A DNA stretch of 64,000 bases from Cyclaneusma minus. Its lineage: Eukaryota; Ascomycota; Leotiomycetes; Marthamycetales; Marthamycetaceae. The stretch lies in NCBI GenBank assembly GCA_037179335.1, contig JAKZHN010000066.1, positions 16,393-80,392 of the forward strand, read 5' to 3'. The notes below the pieces were generated by a model. The model worked only from the letters and a program-made list of their open reading frames with translations. It was not told the DNA's origin and did no database searches. This document shows, in pieces, positions 20,949 through 33,102 of this stretch. Each line of letters opens with the position of its first letter. The stretch's first letter is position 1. The position numbers were made by a program, and so were the translations under genes.

Positions 20949-22406
20949 TGTGACAAAGGGAGTGGAATACTAGATGTTACTGGTATGTTCGTCCCAGATA
21001 GCCTAAGGTGTCTTAAGGATGCCGTGTCTTCAACAGAGAGTCAGGCGTGTTGCAGATAGAATAGCCTGAGCTTGCTCTTTGCTCAGCTGTGGAGGGGAGA
21101 GCTGGCAATTTTGGAGGAGTACTAGTAGAGGCTCAAGTGCAGTCAGCTTCCTCCCTTGCGCCAACGACGATGTTGAAGCAACAAAGAGTAGCAGAAGTTG
21201 AGCCCAGATGGGCGAAACGGCAGTCTTAATTCCTCGGATTCACAGCTAATCCAGCGGATTCGCGGTTGCGGGAAGGTGAATGGTTGGAAGTGAAGCAGGC
21301 AGCAGGTAGCAAGAATTCAAGAAATCCCAGTGTCACAAGCAAGACAGCTTGGGACATCGACATACATGTAGTCGCTGCGCAGTGGCGCCGGAGCGCATGC
21401 GCTAGAGCCAACTTTGGTTTGGCTTCCCGGGCTCTTCAAAGCTTGGCGGATTCCAGCGACCGATAAAGATCTGAGGGTGTCTGTGAGGCTGTTATCAGCC
21501 ATATATGCCGATCATAAATGCTGCCTATTTGTGGGGACGAACCGGCCACGTGCTGGCACGCTGCTTCGAGAGTGGTGCTTTCATACATGAGATTGCTTCG
21601 AGTTTGCCTGGAAATCATTTTTCTTATGTGAAAACTTCGACAGCCTTCGGTCGTCTTCCACCGACATTTAGTACTCGTCGGTAAATAACCTCACTTAATT
21701 GAGGGTATTGAAATCGCCTCTCCTACCCCTTCTCAGGAGAGAGGGCGTCAGCAACTAAGGGTATTTTCTTCAACTTCTGGAATTCCTTATTTGGTAGCCA
21801 AATGGCTTTATCTGGTAACCAACATTGAAGTGGGCACGTTGTGGGGTACAAGAAATCAAATCAAATTTCTGTTATCTAATTCGGATAGATCACAGCCAAT
21901 TCTCTTGTCCCCACAAGGCTTAGCGGTTTCAAAGGCTGAAGAAAATACCCTTAGTCGCTGACGCCCTCTTTCCTGAGAAGGGGTAGGAAAGGCGGTTTCA
22001 ATACCCTCAATTACATACTGACGCTGGATTGCGTTGTAGCTACTGTAGCTTCCTTGCCTGTGTAATGGAAACCCGGTTTGGCCTAAACGGGTAGTTCATC
22101 AATAAGTCCAGAGCGAACTCGTTTGAACAACATTGAAGTCTTCCTGTATCATATATCGAATCAATGCTTTTGGATAATCGCGCCTGGCAAGAGCTAATCC
22201 GAAGTTCAAAACACCATAAAACCCCATGCTTGTACTGCCCCAGCGCCGAACCCTTTGGTATCGCTTGCTAAAACGAAAGTCCCGATGATCGCTGCCTCCG
22301 TGCCGGTCCCGCTGAAGGCATTGCGCCCAAAGGTTCTGTCTATCATACACCTGTCGATCCATGCATACTGTACAACCCAAATGATTACTTTCTCACCGCA
22401 AAAGAA
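20949..22406. other. Intergenic region containing a MITE
   Basis: This 1.46-kb interval separates the choline kinase start from the 3' end of the PIN-like carrier gene. Apart from the inverted-repeat element at 21698-22011, I see no gene. Confidence 0.5.
21698..22011. mobile_element. MITE with 75-bp terminal inverted repeats and TA flanks
   Basis: The left arm (21698-21772, starting ATTGAGGGTATTGAAAT) is the reverse complement of the right arm (21937-22011) over 75 positions with four differences, all of them transitions. Both ends are flanked by TA (21696-21697 and 22012-22013), the target duplication typical of Tc1/mariner elements. The 164-base centre has no open frame of note. Size, long inverted repeats and TA flanks fit a non-autonomous miniature inverted-repeat transposable element. 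I see no second copy in this window. Confidence 0.85.
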
Positions 22407-24380
22407 TCACTGATTAGCCCAAGCCACAACTTCAAGGGCGCACATTACGAGGATCAGAGTCGATGGGAGAATCCTGGAAATACAAATATCAGCACAACGC
22501 TCAAAATAGGGTGTCTCCTTTGGATGACTTACCAAACAACATATGACTGGAACAATAATTTGGCCATCACGCTTTCGTAAACACCATTGATCTGGCAGAT
22601 CTGTGCCAGCTGCAATGCACTCGGGGCACCCGTCAATAAGAAGCAAACGATCACAAAGATCGGGTCGTCCAGAATGCTCACGGGCACGTATTTAGCCATC
22701 AGGGCCAGGATGGGAGCCATGATTACAGTTGGAAGCAGCATACGGCTGATCAGAGAAGCAATCATGAGCTTGGTCCCAATCTTGTTCTCTTCGCTATTCT
22801 CGTCGAGGGATTCTGCTGGCAGAGTATTGCGAGCAAGATTTGCTCCGAGGACCACAAGGATGAGCGGCACTGCTACACCTCCACTCTGGCCGATAGCTCT
22901 GGTGACTGAATTTCGAAGGAAAGTGCCTTCTTCGAAGAAGGCACGCTGGAGGGGCGGGATAGACGCCACGATAATAGCAATGAGCATGGCCCACAAGGGC
23001 GGGTTCATGAACTCCCAGAGGCCGCTGGAGAATCTGGCAATACCGGTTTGGACTTTGGAAACAACTCTCTGCATCGGTGAAGGGAGAGCCTCAAATGTGG
23101 CTCGTGATGTCTTGTTGAAGTACCGCGACATGGCTGACACACTTCGTTTCGCCTTCAGCTGGACCATAGGAATCCATCCTCTAACCCCTGATGGAATTGA
23201 AGCATCCTCATGCTCTCGCACAGACGATGTGTTCACCCTGGGAAATGGGAACGAGATAATTTGCCCATTCCCATTCGCTGGCCCCTCTGGGACTTTGCCA
23301 GGCGTGTTGGGGAAAGGAGTCTTGACAGATGAGCCTTTCACTGACCGATCGTCAGATGCCATGGATTCGGCGTATTGTGCAGCCATTACAGGCGTACTTC
23401 CACCTGTATCAAAGGACGGAGATGAATCACCTGTACTGTGCGTGCGCTCTCGCAGTCCACGGCTGTGAACCCGTTCCAAGGTATTTTGAGCATTTCCATC
23501 GAGTCCCGGAATGAGCTCCTCTTCCATGTCGGGATCATCTCGATATCGGCCCTCTTCCAATGCTTCATCACCGTTCTCGTAGGCGTGAGGGGGGGCGAGG
23601 AGCACATGGTAGCCCCAGCTCCATCTGACGAGCTGTCCAAGCTGCTGGAATATCAACAAGTAAAGAATGCCTCTGGCTGCCACTTCATCGTCGTTGTCGC
23701 CCGGGATTCTGTCCCAATGAAGGCCGTTCAAAGTATTTGCAAGTGATATGACGAGCGAGATGGGAAGGGAATTGGAGTTTCCAAAGACCTGTAAATCAAG
23801 ATCAGCAAGGGTATTCCTAATTCGTTTGGAATATTCCCATAGTATTTGGATTTTCCGAGAGAAATTACTCACCCCCATGGCAGTCACAAAGTTGGCAGGC
23901 CTCTTTCCAAAGCCAAAGGCTTTTGAAACAGTAATGGAAACCAAATATGAGACGGCGGTTTGCATAACGAAGATTACGGGGATCACGGCCAGGTCGGCGA
24001 GTTTGTCGGCGTTGAGCTGCGAAGCCAGTTTGGTCCAAACTGTGGAAGCATTAGCAGGATACAGAAGCTAGTAGGGCAAGTTGAAGCATACTCAGACATG
24101 GCGTAAAGAGGGCAACATTGAGGTTGGCCACGAATTTCTGGTGCTCGGCGTTGAACATGCCCTGGCGGGCGACAATGTAGCCGGGCAGGCTGACACAGAC
24201 AACCTCGAGAACAGCCTCAAATACCAACATGACCAGATGTCCAAACGAGGGTTTGCCGGCTCCTCCATCCTCAGCGCGTCGTCTGATGACGCCAAAGACG
24301 GATCTCGAGGCTGTGATAAGGGTGCCTTCGGCCTGCGGGTTGGCCAGGCGAAAGGAAGTGGGCGATGTGATCCAGCCCAT
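22407..24380 (-). CDS. PIN-like/auxin efflux carrier family membrane transporter
   Basis: Four exons: 24380-24092, 24039-23873, 23788-22533 and 22473-22407, for 592 residues, starting at MGWITSPTSF; an in-frame Met at 24440 would add 20 residues. Introns are 52, 84 and 59 bases with GTATGC, GTGAGT and GTAAGT donors. The membrane transport (Mem_trans/PIN-like) pattern is clear: about five N-terminal helices (LVMLVFEAVLEVVCVSLPGY, AVIPVIFVMQTAVSYLVSI, GNSNSLPISLVISL), a long hydrophilic loop of about 250 residues, then five C-terminal helices (FVIVCFLLTGAPSALQLAQI) ending in TLILVMCALEVVAWANQ. GNSNSLP is a well-conserved family motif. Fungal members probably sit in the ER or vacuole; substrate is unknown. 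Intron 2 contains a copy of the ATTCC...GGAAT repeat. Confidence 0.92.
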
Positions 24381-26720
24381 CGTGATGGGAGGATGTGAGT
24401 CCGGATATGGCTCGCGATGTACCGGGCAGGAAGGATGCAAGATTTCTGACAGAAGTAGGTGAAAGTTGGGTATGGGTCATCCACGACAACGAGATTCTTG
24501 GATGGGCATCGCTTTGTAGCATGTTCTTGCCCTCCATTGACCCTACGCAGATGTTGCAGCTTCCAAGGCTTGGCACAGCCTTAGCGCGTGGCTGGGCCCG
24601 CTTGTTTCCTTGTAGCGCCGCATAATTGGGGAAAGCTTATGTCGCTGGCTCCGGGGAGTCGACTGGAAGCAGCCGCGCCGTCTGTGGCGTAGAGCCGAAG
24701 TTCAAGTCGTGCTTTTGATAACTTAAGTAATTCCTACAATGATAAGAAATAATCGAGGGGCACGGTGATCCATCATCCTAGCAATGTTTCAAACTGCTAG
24801 AAATATTCCTAATTATTGTACCATTTCCCAAAGGCCGTACAGGCCCAAATAGCCGCATATAGGACCACGAGGATTGTACTTTGCGGTGGCGCCGGTGAAA
24901 CCTACTGACGTAGTACTACTAGATGCCTAAGGTACGGTTGCATCTCTCCAGCTCCACCAATTCCAGTCATGTTCTCTCTGTTCCATGTTTTTAGTTTCCT
25001 TTCAAAGTTGCCCTTAGGGAGAGGGAGCGTGGGAATTCCCAAAGTCATACGGCGACTGACCGGGACGGGAGAACTCTGTCTTCGCCAATGTTCTGGAGAT
25101 CACCTGGATCAAGCATTCGAGCACGACAAGATCTGGGCGACATCTCTGGCCCCGACCGGTCTCTGTCCGCAGCAGCTTGGCAGCTTGGCCCTGTCATCCT
25201 CTATCTATGCTGTTTTTTTCTACATGTAGTTCGGGATCTCCTCTCTTTCCTAACATGGCCTCTTCTCTTGGGCCCGTCCGTTTCGGCTATCTCGATCACT
25301 GATACTCTCTCTAGGTACTTGTCGAGTTACACATGCATCTCATGGCATATGCCACGATAGCTCGACCTCGGGTCATGTCGTTAAGTATGCGTCAAGTACA
25401 TGTACGGACACTTTGCCTTAAATATTGCTGAATAACGGGATAATTTTGCTGACTCCTAAGCCATTTGACTCGCTATCTATATCATCACATATGTTGATAT
25501 GTCTCACAGTCTCATCGATGATGGCCCGCAGTAATATCCCTAACAATTAGAGTATCTCGGGGGCAGATCTGCACGGATGGCGGTGCAGATTCAAGGTTTG
25601 GGGCAAGCCACAGTCTGTTGAGGCCATGAATCACACCCATGATCCATCGCAGGCCCTGGGCCATTTGTGGGCCGTCGATTGGAGCTGGAGCACTGAACAG
25701 CGCCGTGTCTTTCGTCATAGGGCGTGCATTAGGTACGTGTAAGGTCGTGAGTGCCAGTCGTCATACAGAGATTCGCATCGACCAAGGCCGTGATGGAGAC
25801 GGCGAATAAAGAGAGTCGGGCCGTGGCCTGGCTGATATAACCAGCGTCTGAAGCGGAATGGAGATGTTGACAGTCTGCAATGTTGCAATGGTATCAATTT
25901 CGAGCCCTTGGCCCTTATTCAATGTTACTGCGAAAGTTGAGAGGTGAAAGTCATTGAGCTACATAGCTGCGTTTGACCGGTCGGGCAACCAGATCGAGAT
26001 TCAATCCTGGCCGCGCTGCCCCTCCATGCGAACCTACAACATAACATTTGAACACCTCGCCCAGTCCCCGACCACCACCACCGCACCATCCGCCGACGAC
26101 TGTCCACGATCGCCGTTATTGGCAGATGCCAGTCTATCGATCATCCAGAGTCGACTGCCTATGCCCCAGTCTCCCGCGCACCATCCGCTAGATTGGGAGC
26201 TAGCATAGCTGTTACCAACCGCTCAATATCTCTCCCCGACGCCAACACCACGCCGACGAAAGCTGTGCCGATATCTCAGTAGTCTGCCAGTGCCGCCCAG
26301 CAGCCAGAGTACTGACAAGTCTCACTCGGCCACGTCGGCGCGCAGATTTCACGCCTTCACTTCGACGTCACGCCCATCCGCCCATCTTGCCTGCTGTCTG
26401 TATCTTCAGCCTAGATAGCAATTGCCGCGGGCGCAAGTGCTGCAACCTCCCGGAAACCTTGTCCTACGAGTTTTGCCGCCCCCCTTGGAAGCAGCCTCAA
26501 CCTGAGTGAGGTCAGCATGAATTCCTAATGTTCCTCCCCCAATCAAGATCTTCCCAGTGAAGGCCTTGCTGGATCCGTGGCTAACAAAGTATGGGAGGTT
26601 CAGGCTCCGGCACTTCCATCTGCTCTCCTGGGACGACATATCTTCACTCTACCGTCACCTATCAATGCCCTCAACCTAAATTGCGGACGCCCCCCGGATC
26701 GCATATAACACAACGCGAAA
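24381..26720. other. Large divergent intergenic region upstream of PBS2
   Basis: These 2.3 kb lie between the PIN-like gene (-) and PBS2 (+). I see no convincing coding sequence; open frames are short and lack familiar motifs. Pyrimidine-rich stretches and several upstream ATGs occur before PBS2, so a long leader is possible. A short ATTCCTAATTATT word at 24806-24818 resembles the repeats near 17.6 kb. Confidence 0.5.
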
Positions 26721-28756
26721 ATGTCTTCTCCGCCCGGCCAACCCCCAGCAGCGCCCGAAGACTCGATCGACTTTGCTGCTCCTGCTTCACAGCAACCCTT
26801 AGAATCATCCTCCGACTCGGCTGCCTCCACGTCAACGCCGACGAGTGACCCATCCAGTCCCAGTCCTCCGAGTTCCACTGCCCATGCACGGGTTCCTTCC
26901 CTGCGATCCGTCTCGGATACTCCTCTCACAGCCCCGATGTCGTCCTCATCAAGTCCTCTTAGCGTGCTGAACAACGCTCGAAGACCTCTTGCACCCAAAG
27001 GCCCTGGCGCTCTGCCACAAGATCTATCTGCCCGGATGAAGGCCTTCCATATGTCTCGCCAAGGAACTCCGCCTAGTGCCAGACCTCCGTTGGCCAGTGG
27101 CATATCTACCACCCCGGCATCGCCTACTCCGGCTGCTGGAGGTCCACTGCCTGGTGGTTTACCGGGAAACTTGCGGCTTCCACCTAACATGAGACCACAA
27201 CCCCAAGGATTTGCTTCCGCTCCTGCGGTGCCTCGAGCGGGTAAACCTTCCCTCAGTGAGCGGCGCAAGATGAACTTGCCGGGCGGTCTACCTCCAATGG
27301 CTGCCCCTCCGAGTGGGCTGTCAGCCACAGACACAAAACCCAGTGAGCCAGCGGAGGAAGGAAATGGCGGTTCCATGTTCACCAAATTTTCCGAATTTGT
27401 GGATACCAAAACAGGAACTCTCAAGTTCAAGGACAAAGCCGTAATCCACGGCAACGGTGTCGAGTTTTCAAGCGGCCACAGTTTCAGCTTGTCTTTAGAC
27501 GAGGTAGATACTCTGGAAGAGCTAGGTAAAGGCAATTACGGCACTGTCTACAAGGTCCGCCATGCCCGTCCACGGATGCGCAAACCAGGCCAAGGTCTAG
27601 CAGGCAACAAAAGCGCTGCGCCGATTACGCCAGCACAAGAAAAAGAGGCCGAAGCAGTAGAGTCATCCCCTGTGACTGCAAAGCCAGGTGGAGGTACCAC
27701 CGGTATTGTCATGGCGATGAAAGAGCTGCGTCTCGAATTGGACGAAGCGAAGTTTGCCGCCATTATTATGGAGCTCGACATCCTTCACCGATGTGTATCG
27801 CCCTACATCATCGATTTCTACGGTGCTTTCTTCCAGGAGGGTGCTGTGTACATTTGCATAGAGTTTATGGATGGCGGGTCCATTGACAAGATATATGGCG
27901 ATGGTATTCCAGAGTCTGTTCTGCGCAAAATTACTTATGCCACGACACGTGGTCTGAAGACGCTGAAGGACGAACACAACATCATCCACCGCGATGTGAA
28001 GCCGACGAATATCCTCGTAAACACCAAGGGTCAAGTCAAAATCTGCGATTTCGGTGTGTCGGGTAACCTCGTTGCTAGTATAGCGAAGACGAATATCGGA
28101 TGCCAAAGTTACATGGCACCCGAGCGAATCGCAGGCGGCGGCGTAGCGCAAGCAGGTGCCAACCCAGGTGGAGGAACGTATAGTGTGCAGAGTGATATTT
28201 GGAGTCTGGGGTTGAGTGTCATTGAGATGGCCATGGGAAGGTATCCATATCCACCGGAGACGTATAATAATATTTTCAGTCAACTTTCGGTAAGTTCTTT
28301 GTGTAGCCCCTGTCTGCCTGGCTAGCCTCGTTAGCATGGGATTGCTCGATCTGACACTTGCAGGCAATCGTCGACGGTGAACCCCCGGACCTCCCCACTG
28401 AAGGCTACTCTGATCTGGCACGCGACTTCGTGCACGGCTGTTTAAACAAGATACCCAAGCTACGTCCAACGTACAACATGTTGCTGCAACACGGCTGGCT
28501 CGCGCCATTATCCAAGCCTGAAGCCATCACTGAAGATGAGGAGGACGAGGTGGACGGTGTCAGCAGTCACGAAAATGTGCCATACGAAGATGGAATCAAT
28601 CGCGGCAACCTTGGCGACAAGGATATTGCAGATTGGGTGCAGAATGCACTGGAGCGCAAGCAGAAAGGCATCATGAAGGAGACGGAGAAACCAGCGCTGC
28701 ACAAGGTGGACTTGGCTGCGGTGAGCCCGGCAGCGAGTCCGATTAGCAGGGGGTAG
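26721..28756 (+). CDS. PBS2: MAP kinase kinase Pbs2 (HOG osmostress pathway)
   Basis: Two exons, 26721-28289 and 28364-28756, encode 653 residues; the 74-base intron uses GTAAGT and TTGCAG. The N-terminal 200 residues are Pro/Ser-rich and disordered. A Pbs2-type block (KFSEFVDTKTGTLKFKDKA, from about 220) precedes the kinase domain: glycine loop LGKGNYGTVYKV near 268, a Gly/Pro-rich insert of about 50 residues, the ATP-binding lysine in VMAMKE, catalytic loop HRDVKPTN near 424, DFGVSGNLVASIAKTNIG with the S-x-x-x-T activation sites, and SYMAPERI. Pbs2 phosphorylates the stress MAPK Hog1 downstream of Ste11- and Ssk2-class kinases. The second exon completes the C-lobe and adds a short acidic tail. 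Confidence 0.95.
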
Positions 28757-29176
28757 GACGGATGAGAGACTGATAGAGCGATCCCTTTCTATTGCTCTAT
28801 GGCTTGTGGGTAACATAAAATGCATGGTATTGGAGTATGGATTGCGTAAGGTTAGCAGGGTTAGGCAGAGCACGAGCGGGCTTGTGCTGTATGTATACCG
28901 ACACCAGTAGCCGCTTATTTCGGACTGGTACCTCATTTTCCGCCGGAGGTTTCATGATAGAATATCACAAGCAAAGAAATGCAGCATGCTATTCACGAGA
29001 GACAGATTGGCCCGATTTGCATTGATAATTCGCATACCTGCAGACTAGAGGCACCTGTCACCATGCCGTAGCATTTATACATCTTAAATAGTGTACAGCA
29101 CAAAGACTTGAACCAAGAACGCCATACGCTATGCCAAACCGAGTCCCCATCATGCCAGCCACATGTGCAGCCAGAA
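28757..29176. other. Convergent intergenic region PBS2/bL32m
   Basis: Holds the two 3' flanks. No gene, repeat or RNA is recognised. Confidence 0.5.
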
Positions 29177-29785
29177 TCATGGCTTGGCTGCTTTGACTTC
29201 AGGTCTCTTGGACCTCTTCTCCAATGCCGCTTCCGCCTCGGCCAGCTCTGCTTCTTCCCGGGCCAGCTCTGCCTCTTCCAGTGCCTCGAGTTCCCGTCTG
29301 TCGGCCTCGGCTTCGGCCTCGGCCGCGGCCTGTTTCTCTCTCTTCTTGAACAAGCCCTTGATTTCTAGAAAGAGCAATCAGTATTTTGCTGCTACAAAGT
29401 AATTGGGTTGACCCGGAGACCCCATACCATTTACGCAGTAGGGACATAGGACGTGTGCTCGTTTGACATTTCCGCAGGCGGGACACTTGTTCAGCTCGGT
29501 GACATCCTTCAAGCCCTTGCCGGTCAAGAAGCGCTTTCTCTTCTTGCTGTGGGAGGTTTTCTTCTTGGGCACGGCGCGGAGGATCGATTCCCAGATATCG
29601 CCAAGAAGGGAGGGTAAATTGAGGTGGATAGCTGAGGGGATGGCGGCGGATAGTGAGGGGAAGAGCGGGAGGGACCATTGGCGCGAGTAGAGTGTGGCAG
29701 CTCGAGATGATGCGGTGATGGTGGGAGTGGACAGGCGTGGTAGCAGGGAGAGAAGGGGCGACGAGGCGGGGCGGATTGCGGCCAT
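29177..29785 (-). CDS. Mitochondrial large-subunit ribosomal protein bL32m
   Basis: Two exons, 29785-29428 and 29364-29177, encode 181 residues; the 63-base intron runs from GTATGG to TTCTAG. The N-terminal 70 residues are Arg/Ser-rich without acidic residues, as expected for a mitochondrial presequence. The bL32 core follows: VPKKKTSHSKKRKRFL near 73, then the zinc-binding pair CPACG and LCPYC near 100 and 114. The exon-2 tail is an Ala/Glu-rich charged helix (KQAAAEAEAEADRRELEALE), longer than in bacterial L32. It should be part of the mitochondrial 54S subunit. It diverges from the septin gene with 351 bases between the start codons. Confidence 0.93.
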
Positions 29786-30136
29786 ATTGTGTCTGGTAGG
29801 AAATGGCAGTGGGTAGCGGCTCAAGGTGGTGGGCCGACGGCGAGCTTTGGCAGGTTCGGGAATCTCGAATTGAAGCTTTTCACGAATATCAAATGCGATT
29901 GCGACTCGCGCGCGGCTACCGCTGGGGCTCCACATCTGGCTAGCGCAATTGATTATTGATAGCCTCGCGCTTCCCCTTTTGAGCGCGTGTAGGGGTCTCT
30001 TGTACCTCCAGTCTCCATCCGCCCCTTCTTCACCACCTCCGCCATTTGCGCTGCACCGAATCACTTCACGGCACGAGTCTTCCCTCTCTCCGCAGACCCA
30101 AACTCCCAGTCACCGCAATCGTGAAATCCCGCAGCA
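29786..30136. promoter_or_regulatory. Shared divergent promoter region bL32m/CDC10
   Basis: Only 351 bases separate the start codons of these head-to-head genes, so both core promoters and 5' UTRs must fit in it. A C/T-rich stretch precedes the septin start. No specific factor site is claimed. Confidence 0.5.
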
Positions 30137-31314
30137 ATGGCGACCATGCAGCAGGACCGCTACGGTGCCGCACAACCTGTCTTCCCCAAGAGCCATGTTG
30201 GTTTCGACAGTATCACCTCGCAGATTGAGAAGAAGCTGTTGAAGCGCGGTTTCCAGTTCAATGTTATTTGCGTCGGTATGTAGCTCTGTCTCCAGCTCCA
30301 GATAGCTTGCCTAGGTACACCTGTGCTCACTGTCGACTCCAGGTCAAACCGGTCTCGGAAAGTCGACTCTCATCAACACCATCTTCGCGTCCCACCTGAT
30401 TGACTCCAAGGGTCGTCTCACCCCTACCGAGCCCGTCCGATCCACCACCGAAATCCAAGCCGTCTCCCACGTCATTGAGGAAAATGGTGTTAAGCTGCGT
30501 CTGAACATTGTCGACACCCCCGGCTATGGAGACCTGGTCAACAACGACCGCTGCTGGGATCCCATTGTCAAGTATATCAAGGACCAGCACTCTGCATACC
30601 TCCGCAAAGAGCTCACTGCCCAGCGTGAGCGCTACATCCAAGACACTCGCGTCCACTGCTGCCTGTTCTTCATCCAGCCCTCCGGCCATGCGCTCAAGCC
30701 AATTGACATTGTGGTCTTGAAGAAGCTGTCTGATGTTGTCAATGTCGTGCCCGTCATTGCCAAGTCAGATTCGCTGACTCTGGAGGAGCGAACTGCCTTC
30801 AAGGAGAGAATTAAGGAGGAGTTCGCTTTCCACAACCTGAAGATGTACCCATACGAGAACGAGGAGCTTGATGATGAGGAGCGCGCCGTGAACGCTCAGA
30901 TCAAGGTATGTTCCAGTTTCACGAGTCCATTCTCATGAGTCCATTCTACCGATTCCCATGCTAATGTGTGACTAAAAGGCCATCATCCCCTTCGCCGTCG
31001 TCGGTTCTGAGAAGGACATCATCGTGGGAGGCAAGCAAGTCCGCGGTCGCCAGAACCGCTGGGGTGTGATCAATGTCGAAGACGAGAACCACTGTGAATT
31101 CGTCTACCTGCGCAACTTCTTGACCCGCACCCATCTCCAAGACTTGATTGAGACGACGTCGCAAATCCACTACGAGACCTTCCGAGCCAAGCAGCTGCTG
31201 GCATTGAAGGAGAGCAGCGCAGCTGGAGGTCACAGCGGCAGCAGACCAATCAGTCCTTCGGCCGAGCGGGAGCTGAGCAGAAACTCGCAGAGAATGACCA
31301 TGAACGGATACTAA
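30137..31314 (+). CDS. CDC10: Septin, Cdc10/AspD type
   Basis: Three exons: 30137-30275, 30343-30905 and 30979-31314, encoding 345 residues. Introns are 67 and 73 bases (both GTATGT donors). GTPase motifs are in order: P-loop GQTGLGKST at 47-55, DTPGYGD near 103, and AKSD near 185. The septin-unique element follows (GRQNRWGVINVEDENHCEFV). The N-terminal block HVGFDSITSQIEKKLLKRGF and the absence of a C-terminal coiled coil match Cdc10 rather than Cdc3, Cdc11 or Cdc12. Septins form heteropolymeric filaments at septation sites, hyphal tips and conidiophore layers. The Ser-rich tail (SRPISPSAERELS) could carry phosphorylation sites. Confidence 0.95.
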
Positions 31315-31933
31315 GTTAGGAGTGGGAGCCCTGGACTACTCTAAGATACCCCCGCGTTCCGTTTCTGCTTGTTAGTTGGCAATTCCAACAAGGGCATAAG
31401 GTCTGGTTGTGCGTGCCTGCATTCCTGCAGCACAATGGCTAGACTGGCTTTGAGACCGCTTAATTGCTCTTGTCTCAACCTCAAAACACAACTATACCTT
31501 TGGTTTTTGTGGTCTGCGAAAAAGGAGGGGAGCGAAATATTCTGTTATGGGGCTGCTTTTAACTTCTTTGAGCTAGCTATGGGGGAGTAGGTAGCTTGGT
31601 TCCGGGATAGGAGTTGCGCCTCTTTGAACAAAGCCTTTGTGGTTGTGACACACTTTGTTATATTGCTACGGTTTCTTAATTGTTCTGTGTATGCTTCGAC
31701 GACTGTTGCTTAATTAGCCAACTAGTAGCCTATACCAAACTAATGTGAGCATTTTCACCTTTCCAGCCTTGGTCTTGTATGGTACGGACTACCTCAGCTT
31801 AAAGTGTAGAGGGCTATTTTCAGAAATGTACAAATCACCAAAGCAAGAGGTTGAAGAGTGCACTAGTAAACTGTTTATCTGCAGTCCCAGAAGACACCTA
31901 CCACCGACAAATAACTCTAATATAACACATTAT
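31315..31933. other. Convergent intergenic region, no gene seen
   Basis: 3' flanks of the septin gene and the downstream membrane-protein gene. Nothing further is recognised. Confidence 0.5.
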
Positions 31934-33102
31934 CTATCTATCCTTTCTACTCTCCTCTACCGCCCCTTGAGCACTACTCCCCGGCAACCCCCTCTGGCCT
32001 CTATCATTCGCCGGCCTCAAATCCCGCAGCAAGCCATTGGTCGTTCCCTCCGCCAAAGCAGTAACCCTATCAATAGGAACACGCTGCTGCAACGCACTAT
32101 TAACCGCCCTCACCACCTCCTTATCCTCCATAGCCTCGGCCGTAATCTGCACCTCCCTCCACCAATACCGGCTCTCCACCCCTCGCAGGGTCTGATCCCT
32201 CACAACCGCATTCTTAGTCAAACTCGCAGCTCCCATCTTCTCGCGCGCAGCTTCGAGGATCTGGATGGAGCGCTCAATACGTTGGGCGTTGGTAGGAGCG
32301 GCGAAGAAGCGGTTGGTGGAAGAGAGGTATAGGCCGAGGCAGAGCAGGAGGTTGATGACGACGAGGGAGAAGAGACGCGCGGTGCTCATGGTCCAGTGGA
32401 AGGCGGAGATGCCGCCGGCCGTGGTGGCGCGTGTGTTGGATTGGTAGTCGTAGGTCTTCACGGCCATCAGGTCGATGATGGCGATGGCGGAGGCGAGGAC
32501 GATGGCGGTGGTGCGCCATCGGTTGCCCTCGCCTTTGGTGATCCAGTCGGAGGTCGAGAGGAGGAGAACTCCGGCGTTGAAGAGGTGTGGTGCGAGGAGG
32601 GTAGGGAGGGCGTACTGGAAGTAGGTTTCTGGCTCGTCGGCTTTGCAAAAGGGGCAGTTGGCGATAACGTCGGGCCCGTATTGGAAATAGAGGAGGCGAG
32701 AATCTCGCGAGGAGAGCTTTTGATGTAAAGCATCGTCCAGAGGTGTAAGGACGTGGTTGGGGCGGAGGGCGGAGAGACGGGTGAAGAGCACGTCTGTGGG
32801 GATCTGCAGGCGGGATTGGGTGAGGGTGAAGATGTTTTCGGAGGAGAAGAAGCTGAGGACAATGTAGAGCATGGAGAAGGAGACGAGGATGCTAATAGCG
32901 CGGTTTGCTGGGGGTGGAATGGGGCGGATGGACTGGCCCATGGAGCGCTGGCGGGCGAGCATGGTATTCCATTTTGTGAGGAGGTAGGCGTAGATGCGGT
33001 ACCCTATGAAAGCGAAGGTTATGAGGCTGTAGCATTCGGGTCAGTTTGTAGTTTTGGCGGGATTCTAGGGATCGATACTGACTTTCCAAAAGATATAGCC
33101 AT
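31934..33102 (-). CDS. Conserved fungal membrane protein of unknown function
   Basis: Two exons: a 20-base first exon (33102-33083, MAISFG) and 33026-31934, separated by a 56-base intron (GTCAGT to TACAG); together 370 residues. Without the first exon the protein would start at an internal Met (MLARQRS). About four to five hydrophobic segments are seen: LITFAFIGYRIYAYLL near 8, ISILVSFSMLYIVLSFF near 50, LLAPHLFNAGVLLLS, TAIVLASAIAIIDLMAV, and LFSLVVINLLLCLGLYL. A CPFCKADEPETYF motif lies before the third segment, a CxxC pair that could bind metal. The C-terminal third is hydrophilic and helical. I cannot name the family. Confidence 0.78.
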
